NCBI GenBank assembly: GCA_934183305.1 | Contig: CAKPSF010000002.1 | Coordinates: 124,001 to 188,000 of the forward strand | From: an uncultured Clostridia bacterium | GTDB lineage: Bacteria; Bacillota; Clostridia; TANB77; CAG-508 | Reading direction: 5' to 3' | Length of the DNA stretch: 64,000 nt | In this document: in pieces, positions 26,055 to 33,446 of the stretch | How positions within the stretch are numbered: the first letter of the stretch is position 1 | Layout: every line of letters begins with the position of its first letter | The notes under the pieces: model-generated | What the model saw: only the letters and a program-made list of their open reading frames with translations | Told to the model about the DNA's origin: nothing | Databases searched by the model: none | Made by a program: the position numbers and the translations under genes

Positions 26055-26083
26055 ATTTTAAATATAAAAAGTTTTTTTGTCAA
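26055..26083 (-). promoter_or_regulatory. Sigma-A promoter of the G5/GH73 gene
   Basis: Minus strand TTGACA, 17-bp spacer, TAAAAT, which leaves a very short 5' leader before ATG 26038. Confidence 0.85.
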
Positions 26084-26147
26084 TTATTTAATAAATATTG
26101 ATTTTAATAAAATATTATAATAATATTATGATTATAAGGAGAAAATT

Positions 26148-26984
26148 ATGAGAAGAACAAATTTACGTAAGAAAAAAAGAGTAATGATACAAGAATCAAA
26201 TAAAAAGAGTTTAAAAATCCTCTTTGCATTAACTGCAATTATAATTTTAGCATTAATTGTTTATGTGTTTTTTATTCAAAACATATTCATAAAAAGCAAC
26301 TTTGAAAAAGATAATATCGAGATTGCAAGCTTAAATGAAAATATACCTTTTTCTATTAAAAAAATAATACTATTCAGTAGTGCTACTGCAAATGCTGAAA
26401 ATGTTAATCAATCTTTATTAAATTTAGATATATCACAATATTGTGATATTGGAATTTATTTAAATAATTCAGATATAGACAACAATATAATTCAAGCCTT
26501 ATACATAGACAACATATCAATTTCAACCCCCGAGCTTGGTAGCCCTTGTTTATATATGAAAAGAGTCACAGACTTAGGAAAATGTAGTTTTGACGAGAAA
26601 AATATTATAAATCAGAAACTAGATTTTAATATAATAGATATTAATTCAGATATTAATTACGATAATCTAGAAATGTATAGCAATGCTTCCACTCCAATCT
26701 CAATTGGCTTTTACAATAGAAGTATAAAAAAAGATTATTTAACAGATTTAAGAGAAATTGTATATAACGGTACATTATTAAAGAAAGCAGCCATACCAGT
26801 AAAAAGCCTAGAATGTAACGTTTCATTTACAATTAATATTATAACTACTTCAAACGAACATTATATTTGTAACATTAGTTTTGATGTTCCTCTTCAAGAC
26901 GGGGAAGGCTCAATTGCAGACACAGGTTACGCAACAATGGAAATCAACACAGCAAACTCATATAAGTTTTTAAGGATAAAATAA
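26148..26984 (+). CDS. Hypothetical single-pass membrane protein
   Basis: 278 residues: basic N-terminus (RRTNLRKKKR), one membrane helix (~25-45), then an extracytoplasmic domain rich in beta strands and Asn/Ile with four Cys that could pair (CDIG, CLYM, CSFD, CNVS). I do not recognise the family. It has its own AAGGAG ribosome site and terminator and is divergent from the wall-hydrolase gene, so a cell-envelope role is plausible but unproved. Confidence 0.7.
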   Translation: MRRTNLRKKKRVMIQESNKKSLKILFALTAIIILALIVYVFFIQNIFIKSNFEKDNIEIASLNENIPFSIKKIILFSSATANAENVNQSLLNLDISQYCDIGIYLNNSDIDNNIIQALYIDNISISTPELGSPCLYMKRVTDLGKCSFDEKNIINQKLDFNIIDINSDINYDNLEMYSNASTPISIGFYNRSIKKDYLTDLREIVYNGTLLKKAAIPVKSLECNVSFTINIITTSNEHYICNISFDVPLQDGEGSIADTGYATMEINTANSYKFLRIK

Positions 26985-26991
26985 ATTAAAG

Positions 26992-27020
26992 ACCAGGAAC
27001 GAAACTCCTGGTATTTTTTT
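26992..27020 (+). terminator. Terminator of the hypothetical membrane-protein gene
   Basis: ACCAGGA / TCCTGGT stem with 7-nt loop followed by ATTTTTTT. Confidence 0.9.
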
Positions 27021-27057
27021 ATTTCCTAAGTTGTTAATAAGTTGTTAAAATTTAAAA

Positions 27058-27103
27058 AACACCAGCTTTTCAAATCCTTGAATCAGGCTTGAAATCTAGT
27101 GTT
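27058..27103 (-). terminator. Terminator of the tRNA cluster
   Basis: Imperfect minus-strand stem AACACTAGATTTCAA / TTTGAAAAGCTGGTGTT followed by TTTTTT, just past the tRNA-Phe 3' end. Confidence 0.75.
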
Positions 27104-27111
27104 TCGGATTA

Positions 27112-27187
<76 letters not shown>

Positions 27188-27216
27188 ATAGTATTTTATA
27201 CTATATAATAAAAAAA

Positions 27217-27293
27217 TGGCGACCTGGAACGGGCTCGAACCGTCGACCTCTAGCGTGACAGGCTAGCGTTCTAACCAACTGAACTACCAGGCC
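27217..27293 (-). tRNA. tRNA-Asp (GTC)
   Basis: 77 nt with encoded CCA. Anticodon stem CTAGC/GCTAG around loop CTGTCAC gives anticodon GTC. Middle gene of the cluster. Confidence 0.97.
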
Positions 27294-27302
27294 GTAAAAA
27301 AA

Positions 27303-27378
27303 TGGTGGGCGCAACAGGGCTCGAACCTGTGACCTCCTGCTTGTAAGGCAGATGCTCTCCCAGCTGAGCTATGCGCCC
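27303..27378 (-). tRNA. tRNA-Val (TAC)
   Basis: 76 nt with encoded CCA. Anticodon loop CTTACAA gives TAC; acceptor GGGCGCA pairs with TGCGCCC. First gene of the cluster. Confidence 0.97.
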
Positions 27379-27400
27379 ATCTTTCTTATCGACGAAATCT

Positions 27401-27429
27401 AGTATACTAAATTTTTAGAAAGATGTCAA
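27401..27429 (-). promoter_or_regulatory. Promoter of the Val-Asp-Phe tRNA cluster
   Basis: Minus strand TTGACA, 17-bp spacer, TATACT, 22 bp before tRNA-Val. Confidence 0.9.
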
Positions 27430-27513
27430 GACATTTTTTTGATTTTTTTGATTTTTTTGAAATTAATACATATATTTAAAAATCCAATAAATAAAAACTA
27501 TGGTACTAATTTA

Positions 27514-27544
27514 AAAAGGTGAAAGAAAAAATCTTTCACCTTTT
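27514..27544 (-). terminator. Terminator of the ATP-grasp gene
   Basis: AAAAGGTGAAAG / CTTTCACCTTTT perfect stem with A/T-rich flanks, 18 bp past the stop codon. Confidence 0.9.
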
Positions 27545-27562
27545 GCTGTACTTTGAAATTTG

Positions 27563-28501
27563 TTATTCGAACATTGCTTGCAAGGCTTTTCTGAATATAT
27601 CTTTTACCATATCATAGCCACCATCTACAAGTTCTGTAAAAATAGTAGCCCCAACACCCGAATTAACCTCTAAAACATAGAGTTCATCATCAGTTGTTTG
27701 GATTATATCAATAGTAGCGAAATTAATATTCATTGCCTTTCCAGCTGTAACAGCTAATTGAGCTATCTTCTCATAAAGCTCACTGCCTTTTTCAAAAACT
27801 GTTGGTATTGCCCCTCCACTTAAATTATGCTTCCAAGATATTTCAAATTTTTCCCCTTTCGCAGGAACATATTCCATATCTAAAAGCTTTAAGTTTTCAG
27901 TTACAACAGATTTTTCTGGCAAATTAATGCCATCGATTAATGAGCGTAAGTTGGAAACTCCGTCTCCAATAACATATGGCTTAGTTTTTCCATATATCAA
28001 ATGCACCTCTCCATTCAAATAAAATGTTCTGTATTCAGTAACAATATTATAGTATGGACAAATGCTCACAGACGATTGGCTAGCAAAAAGTTTTTGCAAA
28101 GCCTTTTCGATTTCCTTCATATTATGGCAAAGCGTCACGCCTTGTCCCTCACACCCATTATTGGGCTTAACGACAACTGTTCCATGCTTCATAAGCTCAG
28201 AAATAACCGTTAAGGATATTCCTGCATCGCTAATGCACCCGCTCCTTGTAGCCGGATTAAATATCATTGTGTGTTCAATTATAGGCACATTTTGAGATTT
28301 TAATACCTCATATGTTGCATATTTATCACACGCAATATCTCCCGCTGCTTCAGGGTTAATGTCAAAGCGATTACCTACCACATGTCTAACCTTGTTGCCT
28401 TTTGAAAGTTGAAGAATCCAATCATATGAAAGTTTCTTCATCTCTATGCCCATTTCAGAGCACAACTCTCGCATCAAAACGTGAAAAGACCTTTCTTCCA
28501 T
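27563..28501 (-). CDS. ATP-grasp family ligase
   Basis: 312 residues. ATP-grasp features: VVVKPNNGCEGQGVTLC (~109-125, phosphate-binding loop), an EYRTFYLNGEVHLIYGKTKP strand pair (~160-180) and a metal-binding VLEVNSGVGA (~278-287). It resembles RimK and the cyanophycin-synthetase ATP-grasp group, which join an amino group to a carboxylate. The acceptor cannot be deduced. It is monocistronic (AAAGGAG site, terminator). Codon use is clearly more GC-rich than surrounding genes, suggesting horizontal origin. Confidence 0.8.
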   Translation of the reverse strand: MEERSFHVLMRELCSEMGIEMKKLSYDWILQLSKGNKVRHVVGNRFDINPEAAGDIACDKYATYEVLKSQNVPIIEHTMIFNPATRSGCISDAGISLTVISELMKHGTVVVKPNNGCEGQGVTLCHNMKEIEKALQKLFASQSSVSICPYYNIVTEYRTFYLNGEVHLIYGKTKPYVIGDGVSNLRSLIDGINLPEKSVVTENLKLLDMEYVPAKGEKFEISWKHNLSGGAIPTVFEKGSELYEKIAQLAVTAGKAMNINFATIDIIQTTDDELYVLEVNSGVGATIFTELVDGGYDMVKDIFRKALQAMFE

Positions 28502-28615
28502 AAGTATACTCCTTTCGTAGTATAGGTTCTTTGTTTAGATGACCGTTTATTTGTACAACATTTATATTATACCTCTTTTCATTTATTATGTCAACTTTAA
28601 TGTATTCTACTTTTG

Positions 28616-29200
28616 CTAAAAATTCTTCCCTTTTGAAATCAATGCTTCATCCATCTGCTCTGTTCTTTTTATTATTCCAATAAAATAAACACCCATACTA
28701 TGTTTTATATTTCTAATATTCACTTTTAAATTTTTTGAAGTATATACATTTTTCATATCTAACAATTCTCTTTTTAATACCTCTATCACTGACCAAGATA
28801 TCAAAAGTACACTTTCAATCTCTTCCAAATTAACATTAAACAACGCCAATGGTTTGCATAACTTTTTGATTATGTTAGTAATACTCGTAGCAGTATTAAT
28901 CGAAGAATATGTATATGTAATAATACATACTATAAAAAATTTAAACATTATCCAACATGCATCACTAATATTACTAATTACAATATTAATTAAAAAAGTA
29001 AGAATAATATATGGAATTATTTTTTTGATTTTTTTTATGATTTTTTTCAAGGATATCTTAAATATAATTATTAAACATATATTTCCAAACACAATTATTG
29101 AGAATAAAGCCACTGAATTAGGTAAGAAAAATATAGAAGTTACTATTGTTACAAATAGCAAAAAACTAATCAATTCCACATTAAACTCCTTTTCTTCCAC
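28616..29200 (-). CDS. ecfT: ECF transporter transmembrane (T) component
   Basis: 194 residues, about five membrane helices, with the conserved Ala-Arg-Gly-type coupling region here degenerate (near RTEQMDEALISKGKNF at the C-terminus). It couples the ATPase to the substrate-binding S protein. It starts inside the 3' end of the ATPase gene (20-bp overlap), so the order folT-ecfA-ecfT is one operon controlled by the upstream THF riboswitch. Confidence 0.85.
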   Translation of the reverse strand: MEEKEFNVELISFLLFVTIVTSIFFLPNSVALFSIIVFGNICLIIIFKISLKKIIKKIKKIIPYIILTFLINIVISNISDACWIMFKFFIVCIITYTYSSINTATSITNIIKKLCKPLALFNVNLEEIESVLLISWSVIEVLKRELLDMKNVYTSKNLKVNIRNIKHSMGVYFIGIIKRTEQMDEALISKGKNF

Positions 29201-30002
29201 TTGTCAAATTTAAAGTTAGTTTATTTATTAATGTATCTACTGTTAACTCTTCATTATTGAAATCTAAAGATATACCTTGAGATTTTAATTTTACTAAAAT
29301 TTCTAATATTATAGGGATTTTTATTTCGTTCTCTTCAAATCTTTTAGCCTTTTCTATCAATTCGTTTCTTTTTATTTCTTCTACTACTTGACCATTATTT
29401 AGTATTATTGTTTTATCTGCTAATAATATTTCATCTGCTAAGTTTGTAATGCATATAATGGTATATCCAGCTTTCTTTAATTTTAATATTAAATTATATA
29501 TTTTCTCTTTTCCTACACTATCTATCATCGTAGTAGGTTCATCTAGGACAATATATTTGGGTTTTCTAGCCAGAATTTCTGCAACCATTATTCGTTGTTT
29601 TTGCCCTAATGATAAATAGTACAAGTCACTATCTTCACAGCCAAGCATATCAACACATTCTAAAGCCTCATTTATAACATTAATATCATCAGTAATATAT
29701 GAGAACTCATCTTTTATATTATTAAAAATTATCTGGCTATCCGGATTTTGAAATACTATACCAACTTTTGAATTTATAATTTTTCTGTTTTGCTTTTTAG
29801 ATATATCAATATCATCAATTAAGATCTTTCCTTCTTTTAGTTTTATTATTCCTGAAATCAATTTTCCTATCGTTGATTTTCCAGACCCATTTTTTCCTAC
29901 AATAGCAACAATCTCTCCCTGTTTTACAGAAAAATTTATATTTTTCAATACATATTTACTATCTTTATATTTATATGATACATTTTCTAAATTAATCATC
30001 AT
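29181..30002 (-). CDS. ecfA: ECF transporter ATP-binding (A) component
   Basis: 273 residues. Walker A GKNGSGKST (~37-45), Q-loop VFQNPDSQIIF, signature YYLSLGQKQR (~130-139; SLGQK variant of LSGGQ), Walker B YIVLDEPTTMID (~150-161) and a switch region with TN rather than TH in CITNLADE. Only one ATPase gene is present in this operon, unlike the usual EcfA1A2 pair. The C-terminus overlaps ecfT and the start overlaps folT. Confidence 0.9.
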   Translation of the reverse strand: MMINLENVSYKYKDSKYVLKNINFSVKQGEIVAIVGKNGSGKSTIGKLISGIIKLKEGKILIDDIDISKKQNRKIINSKVGIVFQNPDSQIIFNNIKDEFSYITDDINVINEALECVDMLGCEDSDLYYLSLGQKQRIMVAEILARKPKYIVLDEPTTMIDSVGKEKIYNLILKLKKAGYTIICITNLADEILLADKTIILNNGQVVEEIKRNELIEKAKRFEENEIKIPIILEILVKLKSQGISLDFNNEELTVDTLINKLTLNLTSGRKGV

Positions 30003-30528
30003 TATTCCTCAAATACTTCCAATATGGTTTTCTTAAAACTTTTTCTAAGAATAAAGTAACACTTATATGTATTGGAATCATAATTAACTGTTTTATTATT
30101 CTTGTTGTAAATAAAACTATAAATGCCTTTCCTGTTGTAATGCTTGTCCACAATGTATTCAGCCCCATATTTACTATTACAGCAACCAAGATTGTTGCAA
30201 TAGTAACCCTAACCGCAAATTGTTTATCAGAATATGAATTTTCGTTCTCTTTATACATTATAGTTCCATATATAAAAGCTGCAATTGCAGTACTTATGGT
30301 ATATCCTACAAAATATGGTCCAGTTGGGAATAAGATTGCTCCTATTATATCTCCAAATACATTCACTAAAACTGTCCACTTAGGTCCTAGCCAAATAGCG
30401 CAAAGCATAGTTGGAATAAATGCAAAACTAATCTTTACTACCGGAGTTTTTATTGATAAAATTCTTGACAGTATTATTAATAGTGCTAAAAATATTGCTG
30501 ATAGTATTATTTTTTTATTTTTTGACAT
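29992..30528 (-). CDS. folT: ECF transporter folate-specific S component
   Basis: 178-residue membrane protein with six predicted helices. The region SFAFIPTMLCAIWLGPKW and GDIIGAILFPTGPYFVGYT matches the folate-family S components (FolT). The substrate assignment is strengthened by the THF riboswitch directly upstream. It binds folates with high affinity and passes them to the T/A module encoded downstream. Confidence 0.88.
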   Translation of the reverse strand: MSKNKKIILSAIFLALLIILSRILSIKTPVVKISFAFIPTMLCAIWLGPKWTVLVNVFGDIIGAILFPTGPYFVGYTISTAIAAFIYGTIMYKENENSYSDKQFAVRVTIATILVAVIVNMGLNTLWTSITTGKAFIVLFTTRIIKQLIMIPIHISVTLFLEKVLRKPYWKYLRNNDD

Positions 30529-30598
30529 ATAAAAAACTCCCTTTCTTTTTTCCGCAACAAAAGAAAAGAAGTTTTAAAATGCTTCTCAAAATTCTTTT

Positions 30599-30704
30599 AT
30601 TAGCGGAATGCGAAAATAAATAAGCATAACAATTTAACTTTTATTTGCCCCAATAACAACTTCCCGTTTATTGAGTCTTTACTATTTATTTTCTACTCTA
30701 ATTG
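30599..30704 (-). promoter_or_regulatory. THF (tetrahydrofolate) riboswitch
   Basis: On the minus strand, conserved THF-I elements occur in order: AGAGTAG, then a P2 strand (AAAATAAAT), AGTAAAG, GGGAAGTTG, the P2 partner (ATTTATTTT) and CGCATTCCGCT, closed by a P1 stem ATTAG/CTAAT. Downstream, TTCCGC can instead pair with TTGCGGAA near the ribosome site at ~30550, giving a switchable alternative fold. It precedes folT, as expected for folate-repressed uptake. Confidence 0.85.
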
Positions 30705-30756
30705 AAACTTATGTACAGTTTAACATATATATCATTTATCTTCAAGTAATATTTCG

Positions 30757-32268
30757 TTAAATTTTTTTCGTTATATTTAAATCAAAATAAAATTCAACAC
30801 CATTTGTTTTATTAATAACTCCATATTCATTATTATAATTATTCATTATGGCTTTTACTAAAGATAACCCGATTCCTGTACCTCCCATTTCTCTATTTCT
30901 TGAAGTATCTTCTTTATAAAATCTATTCCAAATTCTTTGCATATTTTCTTTGCTGATATTTTTTCCAGTATTAAATACCGAAATTCTAATTTTGTCTTCA
31001 ATAATTTTAAATGAAATTTTTATGTATTTTTCTTTATTGATTTTCTCTGCATTTTTTATAGCATTACTTAAATAATTATTTACTATTTGTTCTACAAAAT
31101 TGTTATCAGCATATACGTATACTGGTTCTTTTAAATCAAACTTAGTTTCTATGTTATTTTCATTTAAAAGTACAGTATATTTTCTTAATTCTTCATTTAT
31201 TAATTCTGTAACATTAAATAATTCATCATTGAATTTTTTTGCTCCATACTCAAGTTTCATTAACTCTAGCAATTCCTTAACCATTTTATCCATTTTGTTT
31301 GCTTCATCTTGTATAACCTCTGCATAAAATTTTCTACTCTCTTCATCTGAATTAACATTTTCAATAAGCCCTTCAGAATACCCTTGAATTAATGCAATTG
31401 GTGTTTTTAACTCATGTGATACATCAGAAATAAATTGTTTTCTCATTTCATCAATTTTTGATTTTTCTTCAATATCTTTTTCCAATTCAGAATTATTTTT
31501 TTGCAATTTTGTTATTGTTTCTTCAAGTTTGTCAGACATTTTGTTTATGCTTTTTCCTAAATTGTCTATCTCATCTTCTGAATCTTTTATTCTATACTTT
31601 TGGCTAAAATCTAAGTTTGACATTTTATTTGCTATATTACTTAATTCTGTTATTGGTTTAGTAAATTTTTTTGAAATTATTAATATAGCTATTCCACTTA
31701 TAATTACAGTAATAACTCCAAGTGAATATAAAAAGTTATTAGATATTTTAACACTATCTTTTATAGATGATATTGGCATTCTAATATATACAATATTATC
31801 ATTATCTAATACTCCTGCAAGCATTAGAAAGTTTATTTCACTTTTTGTGTCTTTAGCTTCTACAATATATGCATTATCTGTTTTATATAATATTTTGCCT
31901 TTCTCAATTTTTTCTTGTCCTTGTAAATATTCTTTAAATTCTTTATTAGAATTATATATAACAAAATTGCTATTGCTTGTTATTAGGATATTAAGGTTAT
32001 TGTTAATTGCTAATTTTTCTAGTTCTAATTCAGCATTTGCACTAGATATATTATTTGATGTTAAATATCTATTAATTTTATAAAATGATTGCAAAATTGT
32101 CTCTTTTTTATAATACAAATAGTAAGACTCAACTATAATACTATTCACCAATACAAGTGCTAATACAATAGCCATTATAGTTATAGTCATTATTAAAAAT
32201 AATTTTGTTCTAAGTGATTTATTTAAGTTTTCTTTTTTGTTTTTAAAAAACTCTTTAATTTTTCTCAT
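30757..32268 (-). CDS. Sensor histidine kinase
   Basis: 503 residues: membrane helix (~20-45), extracytoplasmic sensing region (~50-180), second helix (~182-203), HAMP (~204-258), HisKA with the phospho-acceptor in FISDVSHELKTPIALI (~279-294) and a HATPase_c domain with N box (VNNYLSNAIKNA), G1 (FNTGKNIS) and G2 (GGTGIGLSL). It lies 8 bp after the response-regulator gene. The signal is unknown. Confidence 0.93.
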   Translation of the reverse strand: MRKIKEFFKNKKENLNKSLRTKLFLIMTITIMAIVLALVLVNSIIVESYYLYYKKETILQSFYKINRYLTSNNISSANAELELEKLAINNNLNILITSNSNFVIYNSNKEFKEYLQGQEKIEKGKILYKTDNAYIVEAKDTKSEINFLMLAGVLDNDNIVYIRMPISSIKDSVKISNNFLYSLGVITVIISGIAILIISKKFTKPITELSNIANKMSNLDFSQKYRIKDSEDEIDNLGKSINKMSDKLEETITKLQKNNSELEKDIEEKSKIDEMRKQFISDVSHELKTPIALIQGYSEGLIENVNSDEESRKFYAEVIQDEANKMDKMVKELLELMKLEYGAKKFNDELFNVTELINEELRKYTVLLNENNIETKFDLKEPVYVYADNNFVEQIVNNYLSNAIKNAEKINKEKYIKISFKIIEDKIRISVFNTGKNISKENMQRIWNRFYKEDTSRNREMGGTGIGLSLVKAIMNNYNNEYGVINKTNGVEFYFDLNITKKI

Positions 32269-32276
32269 TTTTGCTC

Positions 32277-32960
32277 CTAATCATTTTTTGTTTCGAATTT
32301 ATATCCTACTCCTCTTATTGTTTTTATATATTTTCCTTTTTTACCTAGTTTGTGTCTAATCTTCTTTATATGACTATCTATTGTTCTAGAATCTCCATAA
32401 TAATCATAATTCCACACATTATTTAATATTTTTTCTCTTGATAAGGCAATTCCTTCATTTTCTAGCAAATAAGTTAATAATTCATATTCTCTTAAACTTA
32501 ACTCAATATCTTTTCCATCGCAACTTACAGTTCTTCCATCGTAATCCACAATTATTCCTGAGTAATCTGTTTTATTTTCTTTTTTAGTTCTAGTTCTATT
32601 AAGTAATGCCTCTACTCTAGCAACTAAAATTTTAGGACTAAAAGGCTTTGCAATATATTCATCAGCTCCAAGCTCAAAACCAAATAGTTCGTCTTGTTCT
32701 TCTCCTCTTGCTGTAAGCATTATTACTGGTACGTTTGAAGTTTGTCTAATTTTTCTAAGTACAGACCATCCATCAAATTTAGGCATCATAACATCAAGCA
32801 ATATTAAATCTATTTTATCTTTACGTTCCTCAAATAAATCAATTGCTACCTCTCCATTTTCTGCTTCTATTACCTTAAAATTTTTTTGAAGCAAAAAATC
32901 CTTAACTAATTTTCTCATTCTAGATTCATCATCAACTATCATTACTGTTGTTTCACTCAT
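32277..32960 (-). CDS. OmpR/PhoB-family response regulator
   Basis: 227 residues. Receiver domain with phosphoacceptor Asp in LILLDVMMPKFDG, Thr in VIMLTARG and Lys in YIAKPFSP, then a winged-helix DNA-binding domain (SLREYELLTYLLENEG; DSHIKKIRHKLG). Co-transcribed with the downstream kinase. Its target genes cannot be inferred from the window. Confidence 0.95.
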   Translation of the reverse strand: MSETTVMIVDDESRMRKLVKDFLLQKNFKVIEAENGEVAIDLFEERKDKIDLILLDVMMPKFDGWSVLRKIRQTSNVPVIMLTARGEEQDELFGFELGADEYIAKPFSPKILVARVEALLNRTRTKKENKTDYSGIIVDYDGRTVSCDGKDIELSLREYELLTYLLENEGIALSREKILNNVWNYDYYGDSRTIDSHIKKIRHKLGKKGKYIKTIRGVGYKFETKND

Positions 32961-33035
32961 ATTTATTTCTCCTTATAATTTTTCTATAACAATTATAATT
33001 TAATAATGTGTTTTATTTGTGAATAAAATGTAAAA

Positions 33036-33064
33036 ATGGACATTCTTTAATTAGATGTCCATCT
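33036..33064 (-). terminator. Terminator overlapping the stop of the 111-residue membrane protein
   Basis: ATGGACAT / ATGTCCAT stem, followed on the minus strand by TTTTTACATTTT. The stop codon of the upstream gene lies within the loop. Confidence 0.85.
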
Positions 33065-33382
33065 TAACACTCTTATATCTTTATATTTATTAAGTACCTC
33101 CATATATTTAGAATACTCCTCTTCCCACAACATATCTGGTACCTTATCAAATGCACTAAAAACTTTTTCCGCCTCTGCTAAAAAAATCACCTGTTCTTGA
33201 GGACTAAGTTTTTCATATCTTTTTGAGAATTTGTACAATTTATCCAATGTTTCATTTGCTTTAATAAATGTCCAAAAGTCTTTTACTTTCATTCCTGCTG
33301 ATTTTATTTGAAATACCGCAAATACAATTAGATAAAATATTACTAATATTAATATATATATTATAACAAGTGCTAATGACAT
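33047..33382 (-). CDS. Hypothetical membrane-anchored protein, 111 residues
   Basis: One N-terminal membrane helix (~3-25) followed by a cytoplasmic helical region (KSAGMKVKDFWTFIKANETL; YEKLSPQEQVIFLAEAEKVF). No family is recognised. It sits 64 bp after clpC with its own terminator, so it may be read as the last gene of the clpC transcript. Confidence 0.65.
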   Translation of the reverse strand: MSLALVIIYILILVIFYLIVFAVFQIKSAGMKVKDFWTFIKANETLDKLYKFSKRYEKLSPQEQVIFLAEAEKVFSAFDKVPDMLWEEEYSKYMEVLNKYKDIRVLRWTSN

Positions 33383-33446
33383 TGTTTTGTTATTTCTCCT
33401 TTGTTTATATATTCTATTTTAAACATACTATTATTTTATATGTTAT

